The notes beneath the pieces were generated by a model that worked only from the letters and a program-made list of their open reading frames with translations, was not told where the DNA came from and ran no database searches. The position numbers and the translations under genes are program-made. Source: Rhytidiadelphus loreus (taxonomy: Eukaryota; Streptophyta; Bryopsida; Hypnales; Hylocomiaceae). Taken from it: a stretch of 64,000 nt of DNA. The DNA is taken from positions 33,671,001 through 33,735,000 of the forward strand of contig OX344765.1 in NCBI GenBank assembly GCA_947034895.1. The letters are read 5' to 3'. This document shows, in pieces, positions 20,151-32,981 of the stretch (positions within the stretch are counted from its first letter, which is position 1; the number at the start of each line of letters is the position of its first letter).

Positions 20151-23100
20151 CGGAAAATAATACAAAAAAGTGAAGTTGAAGTTTAATTTATTTTCTTTGA
20201 AGTTTTCACACAACATGTGGACAACTGAAGAAGTATCTTTAAGGCCCAACCATTTTCATAACTTTTGACTACATGGTGAAAAAGTTATTGCATGATATGT
20301 GGTTTATTTGACCGGCCGGGCAATCCGACAGATTCAGAAATTCCCTTTCTTAAGATATAAAAATTTGAAATTGGTTCTCGAGATTTATATATTTGTGGTC
20401 AACTTCATGTCATTCCATTTTTATTAATGAGATGAAAGTTATGATGGGAATTTTAGTATGGGTGCTTATATGGAATCTGTAGATGCCACACCTACCCGCA
20501 AACAGAAACTTCTCACTCAGTTGTTTTCTTCTCATTAATCAAGATGGAATGTATACATTAGAGAACCAATTTCAAATTTTTATTTCTTGAAAGAGTGATT
20601 TTTAAAGAGATTTTTGGGTGGTCATGGCTTTTGGGGGTAGTCATGGCTGCCACTAACAAACTAAAAATTAGATAATATGTAATAACTGTTTTAACCATGT
20701 AGTCAAAAGTTATAAAAGTTGTTGCACCTTTAAGCTATTCCTTGGGCATATGTTGTTTGAAATTTTTAAACAATAAAAATAAATATCCCATTCGTAGTGA
20801 GCTGTCCAAAATCACTATGTTGCCAAAAATGATGTTCGGACCTTTAGGGGTTAACGTACTCATGCATTTCCAACAATTTTGGGAATTGCAATTTTAATTT
20901 GGCATACATATAGTCAAACAACAAAAACTCATCAATCACAAATACAAACAAATCTAAATAGGCAACTAAATTCTATTAATCATTAATTCCAAAACAACAA
21001 CCAACGGTTAGGCTCGACTCCACTCTCCTTGCCATGGGTGAAAAACAAAATGAGACCTCCAAAGCCTAATAGGAGCTAGCAAACAATTGTTAAACCAAAT
21101 GAAACTTGGCCTTTCAATTCCCGACTAGCAACCACCCAACCAACCAATTTCGATTCACACTCTCTACCATCCATTGGAATTAATTGTGTCTTTTCATATT
21201 ATTTAGCACTAACTGGACTAATTGACCCACCTAAGTAGAAAAAAAGAGAACAAAATTCAAAGTTCAAAATTTCAAAGCCTAATAGTAAATCTACAGATTT
21301 TGCACCACACTAGTATGAAAATGTGTGGAAGAAATTTTAGAAACTTTGATCATGTGTATTGCAATATAATTATTTGCATTTGAAGTCAGTAAAAAACCCA
21401 ATTTCTTTGCACCTTACATATCTAGGTTTTTATGCTTTGAATTTTCTCATTAAATTTTTTTTTGTACTACCAGTTTTGACCTTAAATGTTATTATGTTGA
21501 AGAATTGAATGGAAAGTCTAGGAATTTGTTTATAAAACACTTGACTTTTTATTCTTTAAAAAATTAGTAGGTAGAAGTAGTTACAAGTTTGAAGGAAAAA
21601 CTAATTTGTTGATAGCTCTAGGATAGAATTGAAAAACAATAATCCCAACAACAAGATTTTTCTAGCAAGAAACTTCATCCATGTTGAACTCTTTTTTTCT
21701 TTTTTAAATCGTGAAAATTGCATTAAAAATGAATCTTACAAGTTATTTTTTCAAAAGATGCTTAGATTGACTAAAAAACAAGATTGACCGTAACTTTCTC
21801 ATCACTAGTCCAAATAGAATGAATTATATAGTCAAAAAAACTTTTTATGAGAAAAGAATTTATAAAATTTAATTTGTGATTTTTTTATTTGTTTTTGTCT
21901 TACCCAAGAAAAAAAAATTTGGACTTATGATGGCATAATTTTGTTCCTTAGCATCAATTCTAATAGTACATATATTTCTAGAAAGTTGACGTGCTTTCCT
22001 ATCTTAAATTTTTTTTAAACATAATGATAGTTGAGTCCATAAGAGACTAGGAACCTACTCAAAATCCATTTTGTCTTAAGGGGACAATGGGATTCTATGG
22101 GTCAAATAGGCATCATTGTAACATGAAATTCTACGTGAAGTTCTAAAAACTAGGATACGTACACCAATTTGTTTCAAGCCAACGCAACCTTAAAATGACA
22201 ATTAGGAATTCCGCCATTTTAACAAAACAATTGAGTTTACAATAGCATGTTGCCCATTAAGTCATTTTGACTCATGTTTAAATCTCACTAGTGCGTGAGG
22301 TAATGGTCACTTGATACTCAAAATCTACTAACTTATGTAATGTTTAAACATTTGTAACCCCAAATTTTTTATCATCCTCGTCACAAAATTTGTTCTCTTA
22401 TTTGCTACAAACTTTGCACCCAAAAGATGCAAACGCCCCCCATCTAGCTTGAAAAATCCCCGCCATCAAATGTGAAATTTAAAGAAAAAAACTAGCTCCA
22501 TGCTATCAAGCCATTCTTTTTATTCAAATCAAATGTTGTTCAACGAGTGTTGTTGGATCTTAGAAGGAACTAAAACCCCTTCCAAATGCCATTGATCTTC
22601 TCTAGGGTTAGGGTTCAATGAGTGTCTCTTTTTGCATTAGGAAAGTTTTTCTATTTTATTTTTTTTGCAACAAGCTAGGCGTGCTTGGGTTGATTGTACA
22701 GGAAATTGTAAGTGGAAGGCATGCTTGGATACAACAACTCTTGCAATTTTTTCATACTACGAGGCCTCTAAATAGAAAATCCAAGGATCTTGTTTCTAAC
22801 TAGAGTAATCTTAAATGGTGATGAGTGGTGGTTCAATTTCAAAGTAGGTGATTGAATTTGTGTGATATGAAAATTGAATTACAATTTTGACTAGTTTGTT
22901 TTGAAGAAGATTTTAGATGTTTTAAAATCACCTTCGTTGCGTCCAAACATGTTCTATCAACCATTAGGGAATCAACAACTTTACCATCTTTCTAGTTGAA
23001 CTAAAAGTGAAGTGTAGAGATTTAAGAACCGATTAGGCATTCTTGTCAGAACGAACTGAGTTGGTTGATTACTTCATTTTTGGTATATGAGGAGACCCCT

Positions 23101-23562
23101 CCAATTATACATAGCCTCTATTGTGACAAACTTAGGTTCCTAGCAAGTTGATAGCTTGGCGGATTTCTAAAGTATGAATTTACACTAAATACCAGTTGAA
23201 TATTGTCGATTGAAGTGTAGAGATTTAGGAACTGATTGGGTGTTTATGCTTGGAAAAAGTGAGAGCTCACTATTTAATTTCCTCTTTTAGCCTTGAGATT
23301 GTTTTTTTTATGTCATCTACCAGTGGGCCATAAACTTCAAAATCTTTAGGCTTTAGCATTTGTGTAGTACCGACTTTAGTAGTACCAAGTTTTTTCTTCT
23401 TCTTTGAGTCCATAAAAAATCAACCATGTTGGATGGCAACATTGATTGTTATTATTGTGATCAAAAGGGTTCAAGTCCCTTGGGTTGAAAATATAGTGTA
23501 TTTCCTTGTTGATGTTGTATTTTTATTAATGCATTCACTGCAATTTTAAACAGGAGTTCAAA
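20151..23562. other. repeat-filled region with two partial family A elements
   Basis: Family A right end CCTTTAGGGGTTAA lies at 20,841-20,854, preceded by sequence like 61,200-61,310. A second partial copy spans about 21,290-22,110, where the phrase ACTAGTATGAAAATGTGTGG matches 40,397. It ends near GGGGACAATGGGATTCTATG at 22,079. The remainder is AT-rich without a supported frame. Confidence 0.45.
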
Positions 23563-24680
23563 ATGGCACCAAACTTCTTTCAAATAAAAGCAACAACTCA
23601 TAAAAGGAAAGGTGTGGACATTGAAATTGAAGCAGAATCTATAGCAAAAAATCTCAATTCATAGTTAACTGGCATTTCAATGGAATTTTAATTTGCTTCA
23701 CCTAAAAGCAAGAACTTGACTCCTACTGAAAATGTAGCTACAAAATTTGCACTAAAACAAACATCTAAAAAAATGATTGCTTTGAAAATTAAAAAACTCC
23801 GTGAAAATAAACTCTTGTACAATTCAAAGAGTTGGATGTTAGTGTCACTATTTCAGTAGGGAGTGTTGATATCTCTACTAACCTATTGGAAGAAATGGAT
23901 GAATTCATTGAGAACGAGTGCATCTTTGGACTTTGTTCCATCAAAAAAGGTACTACTGACTTTTGACTTTCTGGTTAGCAAAGACATCAAAACTTATCTC
24001 GGATGGAATGATCATCACACTATCCTAGTGGGCCACCACATTTTCACAAAAACACTCTACAATATCAAATAACATACATTCATTGGAATGTTGGGCTATT
24101 GCGTGAAAGATAGAAGCAAAGAACATTTTCAATGTTTGCACCAAACACCAAAAGATGATGCCTTTAGAAGCAAATCAATGAGGGAGTTGAAGAGTGTGTC
24201 AAGTACAATACTCTTTCATGAAGAATAGAATCATCTTTTTGGCTTCATGAATCTCATCGAGAGGGCTACAATATATTGTAGGTACAGGATGACGAAACAA
24301 TTGGGAAGTACTCTTGTTGGCACTCTCCTACCGACGTTATAATCAAGAAAATACATTGTTTCAACTTTGGAGGTTCTGCCTATTCGTCAAGGTGGCATGG
24401 AATACACTAGGGCCTCAAGTTGCTCTGAAAATGTATGATGAATCCAAATGCCATTGAGATGGATGAAATCACTCAAATTCTTTTCTAGCATGCAAATCTG
24501 GGTACACGGCTTGTTGATTTGGCTCACCAAACTAAGGCTTGTAGAGGATTTGAACAAAGTGCAAGAAGGTGCAAAACATGATTATGCGCTTGTAGATAAT
24601 ACAATAATTTATAGAACTATGTTTTTTCTGTGGGTGATAATTTCACAATTTTTGTAATGAAAGTATATTTTATTTCTTCT
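23563..24680 (+). pseudogene. decayed transposon protein, possibly Rep/HUH-like
   Basis: One frame from an ATG at 23,563 to 24,340 is interrupted by about six stops yet reads like a real protein; a second frame carries on to about 24,600. The best part encodes LGWNDHH, then GHHIFTKTLYN, then after a stop TFIGMLGYCVKDRSKEHF. A tyrosine followed two residues later by lysine (YCVK) in that setting resembles the Tyr motif of rolling-circle Rep (HUH) proteins, as in the Replitron-type transposons of algae and plants. I recognise this pattern only from memory, and the HUH histidines are not clear. Treat the family as tentative; the pseudogene status is firmer. Confidence 0.3.
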
Positions 24681-25734
24681 TCAATGAATTTTCTTATGAA
24701 ATGAAAAAATGAGACAGGTACTTGTTTTTTTGCTCATTTGATTATATTACTATAGATAATATTTTAGAAGACATGGATCATGACCAAAACAATGTCATTG
24801 TCATCGACAACACGCAAGATGCAACTCTAGCTCATGCACACTTGCCTCAGAGCAATGTTGAAGTGGGTGATTGAACCAAGGCTCCATCTTTGTACATTCT
24901 ATAGTGGTTTTCGGTGATCGTGATTTAGACAACAATTTTGTACTGTAGTACTCAACATTGAAACACTTATGGTTTTTTGAATTGAAAATTGTGAACTTTG
25001 TTTTCTATACAAAAAATTACATGCATACTCCTTTTAGATTTTTGGAATGTTGAAGTTTTACAACCAATAGAGGGTAATTGCAACAAACACTTGTCCTATT
25101 TTTGTCCCCTTGGTCTTGGACATGTGGTTTTCTGTTGATAACTTTTGTATTGTATGTCAATTCTATATGAAATTTGAAAAGAAGTTTTATGTCATAGTTG
25201 TGGACATTGAGTAATTTTTTTTAGATTAAAAAATTACTATTTTTAAAACAACCTTTAATTGGATGTCTACTTTGGCTATTTTGAGTAGGTTTAGTACTAT
25301 TTTGTACCGGAAAATGCTAATTTGAAGCTCAAAATTGGGATAGGAGGACTTCTTCTAAAGTTACACCAGACCACAAAGAGATTTTTTTTAAATAGTAAAT
25401 TGTCCACCTTTCACATGTGCTCAAAGTGGAGGTATAGAGAACACCAATTCCTTTTCCAAAGATGAAAATGGTTGAAGAAGAGCATTTTCAAGTTAGGAAA
25501 AATGTCTTATTTTATTTTATGTTTTTGAATTTTTTATCCCTACTGTTTCAATATGTTTGCAAGGTGTGTTAATGCCATCTTCAATGTTAATTCCATTAAA
25601 TAGGTAAAAGGCCGTAAAAATGCATTGTGAGGCCCCATGCAAGGAAGGATATAGAATGATGTAGAGAGTTGGGATGGAGATGGGATTGGATAATGGATGG
25701 CTTTCTTTATAGTACAATGGAGCAGGTAAATTAA
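24681..25734. other. no gene recognised
   Basis: AT-rich sequence up to the left edge of the large inverted repeat. Short frames on the minus strand at 25.5-25.9 kb have no support. Confidence 0.4.
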
Positions 25735-26449
25735 TTTTTGAACACTAGACTGCAATTTTAGATGACTTTGATTGCTAGTTGTGGAAAAATGTGCACTATA
25801 GAATTTGAATTTAAAATTTATTGTGTTGAAGAATTGAGTTGGGAGTCTAGGAAAAATATTTAAAAAAATAACAACTTGATTTTCATACTTCAAAAAATTG
25901 TCAAGTAGAAGTAGGTCCAAGATTGAAAAAAAAACTAAATTGTTAATAGCTCTTAGATGGGATTGAAATACAATAATCCCAACAATGAGATTGTTCTAGC
26001 AAGCAAACTTAACCTTTTCAAAAAAAAAACTTGGAAAAACTTGAAAATTGCATTCTGAAATGAATCCTATAAGTTATTTTTTCTAAAAAATGCTTAAATT
26101 GCCCCCAAAATAAGATTGATGATAACTTTCACATCACTAATCAAAATGGAATGAATCAAAGCTTCAGATGTAGACAAAAACATAACCTTTGGGGAAAAAA
26201 AAATTAAAAATTTATTTTGAATTTTTGCAATTTTTTTTTGTGCTACCCGCTGAGTTTAGTTCTAGGCTTTTTGTGGTATAACTTTTGCTTCCGGGAACCA
26301 ATTGAAATAAAAATTATATTTCCACAAAGCTTATCAATTTTTCCATCTTCAAAAAAAGTTTCAAGAAATTAGGGTAAAATTTCAGCTCATAGGAACCTGC
26401 CCAAATTCCAAATTGTCCCTTTAGGGGACAATGGGACTTTATGGGTTAA
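25735..26449 (+). mobile_element. family A element, truncated by the inverted-repeat edge
   Basis: Ends TGGGACTTTATGGGTTAA at 26,449, a family A end with its TTAA. The complete partner copy is at 53015-53946. The arm similarity stops at 25,735-25,740, so about 210 bp of the element is missing here. Confidence 0.65.
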
Positions 26450-26829
26450 GGGTTGGTCCACCTTATTCATAGATTTTTGTACACAAAAATATTTTGAGAT
26501 CATTTTCCACAAAACAAAAAGTAGATGTGGTACCTAACACAAGTGGTTTTGTATTTTTCTAGGCATTTTAGAATTACTTACAAATTTTCAAAGATTTGGA
26601 GCATAGGCACCTATTTGTGACCATAGGTCTCCTCAAATCCGTCTACTTGCAACTTTTAAAGAGATGTGTGGAAATCAAAGACAATAATTGACTCTTGCAA
26701 TAGGAAAACAATTTTTTCTTCAATTTGTTCAATTGCTAAAGTGGTTCATTTAAGGATCACTTCATCTCCATTCTCCACCTAAAAATAGGAATGGTTTAAA
26801 GGAGAGGGGCGCTTTTAAAGCATACTACC
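26450..26829. mobile_element. family B element, part left of the nested family A insertion
   Basis: Runs from just after the family A TTAA (GGGTTGGTCCACCTTATTC) to GCGCTTTTAAAGCATACTACC, a family B end. It matches the intact family B copy at 27688-28110 in reverse orientation. The part beyond the nested element is lost here but kept at 53,947-53,971. Confidence 0.6.
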
Positions 26830-26844
26830 TTCTTGGAGTTCTGG

Positions 26845-27170
26845 CATTAGATGAAATTCAACTAGTTTGGAGGGTTGTGAGTTCTTCGAGTTTCCAAAGT
26901 GTGAGAACTCGACCATAGCAACTTGTTGACATGACTAAGAGACTACTATGTAAGAATATAATAATGATAAATTTTTATGGATTTTTGAATTTTTGAATAA
27001 TAATAATGTTTTTTTAATTAAAAATTTATATCAAAAAATATTATATTAAATGATTTTAATTCTAAATAGCAGTTGTTCACTTGGTTCTCAATATGGGAAA
27101 CCAGCTTGAAACAACCCTCCCTAGTGATTGAAAAACATGGAATGATTTTCATGAAGAGAGCTAATTCTAA
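26845..27170 (+). mobile_element. family C element
   Basis: Starts CATTAGATGAAATTCAACTA, contains GTGAGTTCTTCGAGTTTCC and an A/T core, then GAAACAACCCTCC. The mirror copy lies at about 52,290-52,629. Confidence 0.55.
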
Positions 27171-27687
27171 AACCAAAGGCAATTCAATCTTCTAAGATTG
27201 ATAATTGAAGCAAAAAATATGGATGAAAACCAGATGGCATTGTAAAATTTGGATTTTCATTAATGAATATACAAGTGTAAGAATTCATTGAATGCATGAA
27301 GTAATTTTAAAATCCAAATTAAAGTAAAAATAAAATCTTAATTTAATTCAACACCAAAAATGGATACTATAAAAGTCATGATCAAGTTTGACCAAGGGGT
27401 ATCTAGTTTTTGGTTGTACTTTTTTGATGCAAGGACAAATATGGCTTAACCATGAAATGACAAACTAGTCATCGTGGAAATCAATCTTTTGATTACTGTG
27501 TGAATCATTTGCTTAAAAATAACCACAAGAACTCATTGGAGGTCAAACTCATGTGCAAGACCTCCATTTTCTTGCACGAACTTGCAAAAATGAACATTTG
27601 GTATTCTATTTTAAGAGATAGATTCTCTATCATCCATTAGCCACTTTTTGGGCCCAACATCCTTACAAGGTTCAACGTCCAACTGAT

Positions 27688-28110
27688 GGTAGTGTGCTTG
27701 TAAAGTGCCCTTTTTCTTCAAATCACCCCTGGCTACTTTTAGCTAGAGAATGGAGGTGAGGTGATCCTTAAATGGACCACTTCAGCAAATTGAATGAATT
27801 GAGAAAAAATGTGTTTTTCTTTTGCAAAAGCCAATCATTGTCTTTGATTTCCGCACTTCTCTTTACAAGTTGCAAGTGGATTGATTTGGGGAGACCCATG
27901 GTCACAAGTAAGTGCTTATGCCCCAAATCTTTAAAAATTTATAAGTAATTCAAAAATGCTTGGAAAAATACAAAACCACTTGTGTTAGGATCCACATCCA
28001 TTTATCTTTCCTTGAAAAATGATCTCAAAATAATTCTGTCCACGAAAGCCTATGAAAAAGGCGGACCAGACCAGACCTTAAATGGTCGCTTTTAGAGCAT
28101 AATTACTACC
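27688..28110 (+). mobile_element. family B element, intact, 423 bp
   Basis: Begins GGTAGTGTGCTTGTAAAGTG and ends, in reverse, GGTAGTAATTATGCTCTAAA with AGCGACC next: imperfect inverted ends. It lies in the GLP2 downstream flank, mirrored at 51363-51786. It is absent from the matching places at 17.5 kb and 37.37 kb, where GTGGCCCAATA runs straight on (reverse strand at 17.5 kb). It contains an undisturbed CCTTAAATGG at 28,076-28,085, the empty site for the family A insertion in the other copy. Confidence 0.7.
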
Positions 28111-28727
28111 TATTGGGCCACAACTGAAGTAGCAGACGGCTCCAGTTCTGGTTGACTCCAAACTGCTCCCATTCCATTGCAGTTGTGAGGCTCGTAAGCT
28201 TTCCCCATCCAGGTGCCAATTTCTCCGAACAAACACGATGACAATGCACAGTCTTGCCCGACTGACACAACCAGGCAACCATGTTAGTACATATAAGTAG
28301 AGAACACCATTTTCCAATGAATGATGTCACTCCACGAGAAGTGAGCTGCGACTGCATGCGTGAAAAGAATGGATTGCAATGAAAAAGAATATTATTATTA
28401 TTCGATGTTGCAAGACATGAATTCCACAGCCAGTGGCAGCATGAATATATCTGCTGTCACTCGAACTGCAGCTCATCAGATGGAGCCCATGCTCGACAAC
28501 GGACCATGGCTCAAGCAACTCTCAGGTAGTCACTGATCCATTGGCGAAGGGATCCAGGACCACCACCCAGGCAATTGAACCAAAGTAACATGTATTAAGC
28601 TAGTTACAGTTCAGTCCATGGATTGAAGTCTAACTAAAAGCCACCATACTACCGGCGTATTTGAACCCAATATGAATTGAAATGAATGAGGGGTCCTCCT
28701 TCAGTTTGATCAATGGGATCCTACGAG
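28111..28727 (-). other. GLP2 downstream flank
   Basis: Near-identical in reverse to 50738-51362 downstream of GLP5 and similar, more distantly, to 17.5-18.2 kb. Short frames here are copied with the repeat and are not genes. Confidence 0.6.
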
Positions 28728-29414
28728 TTACACTTTCATGCGGAACTCCTTCTGGATCATGTCCACGGTCTCCTCGCTGATGCGGAAGCCCTGCTCCAAC
28801 ACCTCGTCCTTGATGTCGGGCTTGAACAAGGCCAGAGCCACTTGCTGCGCCCCCGGGTTTTGGCTCGACAAAGCGGAGAAGGCCAACGCCGGACCCTTGC
28901 CCACGTTGAGCTGGAAGTGCACCAAGGCTTTGGGGAACACAAAGAGCTCGCCGGCCTGGATGGTGGTGGCAAACAACCTGGGCGTGGTGGTGTTGGTGTC
29001 CACGAAGCCCACGTAGAGCTCGCCCTTGGCCAAGAACAAGAGCTCCGTGGCGCGCGGGTGCGTGTGAGGGGGGTTGATGCCGCCCTTGGCAAAGTCAATG
29101 CGGGCCGCAGAGATGCCCAAGGTGTTCAATCCCGCAAACTGCGCCACGGCGGCGGAGGTCACGTTGGAATAGTTGGGCTTGCCGGTGGTGCCGGCCTTGC
29201 ACAAGGCCTTGGACACGAAGTCGGACACATGCACTTGGTGGGCGGGCTTGCAAGGGAAGCCATTGATGGTGGTGAGTTTGGTGGAGTTGTCTGCGACGCA
29301 GAAGTCTTGGAGGGGATCGGCGTCGGCCGCACTGGCCAGCATGGGCATGAGCATGGCCATGCTTGCCAACACCGCCACGGTCACCCACACGCTGCTGCTG
29401 CTGCGGTTCTTCAT
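28728..29414 (-). CDS. germin-like protein GLP2
   Basis: Secreted cupin of 228 residues, single exon, start ATG at 29,414 followed by a signal peptide. It has the Cys pair, the HTHPRATE metal box and the FPKALVHFQLN box. It differs from the other copies in having four Ser after MKNR, Gly for Ser in TTGKPNYS, and Ala for Val in NPGAQQ. The C-terminus is KEFRMKV with TAA, one of the two copies that keep the ancestral longer end. Head-to-head partner of GLP3 within the left arm and positional mirror of GLP5. Expected role is extracellular, Mn-binding, as a hexamer; enzyme activity is not predictable from sequence. Upstream it has its own TATA box and CGCG palindrome. Confidence 0.93.
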   Translation of the reverse strand: MKNRSSSSVWVTVAVLASMAMLMPMLASAADADPLQDFCVADNSTKLTTINGFPCKPAHQVHVSDFVSKALCKAGTTGKPNYSNVTSAAVAQFAGLNTLGISAARIDFAKGGINPPHTHPRATELLFLAKGELYVGFVDTNTTTPRLFATTIQAGELFVFPKALVHFQLNVGKGPALAFSALSSQNPGAQQVALALFKPDIKDEVLEQGFRISEETVDMIQKEFRMKV

Positions 29415-29558
29415 GATGCCTCGATCGAGTTCACAGGCGATTGCAAGTCCGAGGATGCGGAGAGCACTTTGTGTGAATGAGGGGGAGAGGGAGAGCGGGG
29501 GATTGAATTGCAAAGGAAGAATTGGCTGGCTGTTGTGAGTTACACCTTGAGATCCAAG

Positions 29559-29570
29559 CCTTTATATATA
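29559..29570 (-). promoter_or_regulatory. TATA box of GLP2
   Basis: TATATATAAAGG on the minus strand, about 145 bp above the ATG, identical to the GLP5 box. Confidence 0.75.
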
Positions 29571-29647
29571 CTGTCAGTTCCCTCTGAACTTCAGATGCCA
29601 TCGTACTGGGGTTGGGTGTCAGTGGGATTCAAAGCCTCTTTCCGTCC

Positions 29648-29657
29648 GGACGCGTCC
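29648..29657. promoter_or_regulatory. CGCG palindrome of GLP2 promoter
   Basis: GGACGCGTCC, 78 bp above the TATA box, extended here to CCGGACGCGTCCCGG. Confidence 0.55.
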
Positions 29658-32583
29658 CGGAAGACCTGAAGCATCTCTCCGGCCAAGAGCTGAGGACTCT
29701 GAGGTGGCTGCAAATTAGGCAGCGCTGGCCCCACGGGATTAGCAAGGAACTTAGCCGGTGCAATTGATGAACATCCAGTTTGGGTTCAGACGAGTTAACC
29801 AAGCCTGAGCATGTTTTTGGGTGGGCCGAATTTAAGGCTGGTGGGGAATGGCTTCTTCAGCTCAGCTTCAGTTGTGGCTTTGCTCTTTGGGACATATTTT
29901 AACATTATTTGCCTACTGTATGGCAGGATAAGGTCATTTAATTTCTGATTTGTCAAACTCATGTTGACCCTTTTATGCTTTCTGTTAGTGTTTGAGTTAC
30001 GTTAAGCTACTCAGGCACGTCCACAAACATGCTTTCATTTCTCTTTGGATCCACGTGAGGTGGGAAGATGCAGGAGTCAATGGGTTCCAATGACCACAAT
30101 CACTGTGGGCAATGACCACTCAAAATGGGAGCATGCGCTCATGTCGGTCCCGTGTTTTAGTTTCTCCACATGGGGGAAAACTGGAGAATTATTTCGGAGG
30201 GACCGTTGAAAATTATAACGGCAAGGAAAATAGACGAACCGGAAACCAAATGAACCGACAATTCCCTGAATGAATGTAACTATGCTTTTCTGGCTTCTCA
30301 ATATTATTCAATGCAGCAAGTTTCATGGGAGCCCTCCCCGGAGCAAGAAATCAGTCCAGTGCGAAACAGTCAACACCTCTGTTAGTAGAAATCTAACGCA
30401 AAGAAAACCACACTCCCCTCAGTTGACTTCCCTTCAGCTGAGTTTTTCTGGCATGAGCTCACTGTTTGGCTCACTCGTCTGATCTAGAATGACTACCTTA
30501 GGTTGATAGCAGGTTCGATTGAAAATAATACAAAATAGTGAAGTCAAAGACTTTGGGAAATTGATGACTGTAGGAGTGGAAAGCCAGAAAGTTGAAGACA
30601 GTCGAGGCATGTTGAGATTTTAATATTATTGAGTCAAGTACCAAGCCATCAATTGGCCATGTACGATCTAACAATTTTTAATGGCAAAAAGAGGGAATTT
30701 TTTTCCAATCAACTTCATTGTCCGTCACGAATCCTCCAAGGGTATGGGATATTTTGAAGATGAACACTTCACCGCCCATTATCAAAACGTAGGAATTGTG
30801 TTCAAAGTAAAATTTCATTATTCATTTTGGCATAGTAGAAGAACTTTTTCCAAAAAAATTTGAACCTCTAGAGAGAAGTTGAAAAATCAAGATAACTTTC
30901 ATCTTGAAAACATGATTGTGATTTTAATCCTCCAAAGAAAAGTTTTGGATAGAATTGAAAGATGATGTCAAAGAGGATGTCCCTTCCAACCCCTCTCTCA
31001 ACTTTTGACTAGAGGCTTGAAATCTCAAATGGATTTTTGGAGTTTCTACATTAATTTTGTTCAATTTTTTTTCAAAATAGGGTTATTCTACTATTTTTGA
31101 ATGAGGTCTAAAATTCTACTTTGAACACAATTCATTTTTTTGATTTGATTATGACTGGTTGAACTCCTACTAGTTCCAATTTACACATCCTACGTGGGTT
31201 GTTTTATCTCCTACCATCCTACTTGTATAATGATCTTGTCTTCTCATTATTCTACTTACATTAAGTAAGTTTTGAAGCTATGTGAGAAACTCATGCTTGA
31301 AGTGAGTAGCCAAGTTTAAAACCAATTGAATTATTGAATTTCTAAAAGCCCAAATTATTATAAATTTTAAAATGAATTTGGAAACCGTCTTTGCTACGTA
31401 AGTTTTAATAATTATTCAACTGACAAGTATTGGACATGCTAGGCACCAACAATATTATGCTAAAAGGAAGGCCAAAAGGGAAGACACCTTGTTGTTTATC
31501 ACTATTTTATAATAAGAGATCTAATGACACATGACACTCCCAATTGGAATCATTGTTGTATTTATGGCATACAATCATGAAGAGTGATCTATGGTATCAT
31601 AGGTAGTTTTACACATTGTTGCATGCTTATGAAGGAAAATGCAAATATGGTTGCAAAGTTCTTAGAGACATTAAAAAATAAGTCCAACCATGGTAAATCC
31701 AAAATTCATTTGATGCAAAGTATGAAAAGATATCCATAATATCAAAATGTTATCCAAGCAAGAGTTTTAATGTAAAAATCTTGCACAAAATAGTTCCCTC
31801 ATATAAAACTCCCACCTCCATAGTACTATAAATAGAGTCAACCATTATTCAATCCCATCCCCATCCTAACTTTCTAAATCATTTTGTATCCTTCTTGCTT
31901 TGGGGCTCTACAATGCAATTTTACGGCTTTGCCCCTATTTAATAGAATTGACATTGAATATGACATTATGCACCTTTGCAAACTTATGGGAATGATATGG
32001 ACAAAGAGATGACATCCTCAACAATCATACTTATAGAATATAGGAAGAGTGAATCCTGAACAGTTATGACAACTCATGGTGTCCTACATACACGCTAAGT
32101 TAAAATCAAATGCTTTGCTTGATAGTAGCAAATAAGAGAAAAGTTTTTAAGAAACAACATTAAATTTGAAATAATAATTTTTGTACTTCACGTGTTTTTT
32201 AGGTTTTAAATTTATAGAAGAGTGTTGCCTTTGGCTTCCTATGAAAACACATAGGTATGCCTATCAACATGAGAAAAATACCAAAATATTTGTAGGGCTT
32301 CTACCAATCCATGCCTAATCCAATCGATTATGACCTCTATACCAACTACATACTTTTATTGCCATAACAAATCAATTTGCATTAATTCGAGGCTAACTCA
32401 AAGTGAATTGATTTCACAATCTAATTAAGGCATAGATTATGTTCACTCTGAACACATACTATCCTCATTTTATGCATTCAACTCCCTAAAACAAGAAAAT
32501 TTTACCTTCATTCAATTTTTTGTATTCTAATACAAGTAGTAGGGAATGGGACTTTTTCCAAATTTCTAGAATGTGAATTTGGA
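29658..32583. other. GLP2 upstream flank and AT-rich arm sequence, no gene
   Basis: To about 30,540 it shares the GLP upstream blocks. The rest is AT-rich and mirrored at 46.9-49.8 kb with visible scattered differences. Frames such as 30681-30863 are preserved in the mirror copy, but are short and inside repeated non-coding sequence. Confidence 0.5.
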
Positions 32584-32776
32584 CTAGAATGAGCAGCTTT
32601 ACCTTATGTGGTAGAGAAATTGCCACATCGGATAATATTTATTTTTTATTTTTTATTTTTTATTCTAAAATATCATTATTATTATTCAATAATTTGACTA
32701 CCCTGCCGTGGTTCACAACATAGGCGGAACTAGCCCAAAACTATAGTCTTTTAGAGGCTTGAAAAAACATGTAATC
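32584..32776 (-). mobile_element. family C element
   Basis: Mirror of 46743-46921. Contains TTGCCACATCGGATAATATT, an A/T core with repeated TATTTTTTATTTT, and GCCGTGGTTCACAACAT. Reversed, its end reads ATTACATGTTTTTTCAAGCC. Confidence 0.5.
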
Positions 32777-32981
32777 GGTACTTTTTTCAAAGTATTGGAA
32801 ATAATTGAATCCAAAATCCACCCTAGGCTTTAGTGATCTAGGGCTTTACATTTTTGGCAAGAACAATTAGGTGCATTCATAAGAATTTTCAAACTCTTCA
32901 TCCCCATATTTTCAAATTGATATTCCTCTTAGCAAAGTTTATTTGCAACTAATATTGCATTGCAAAACAACATTTGCTCAT

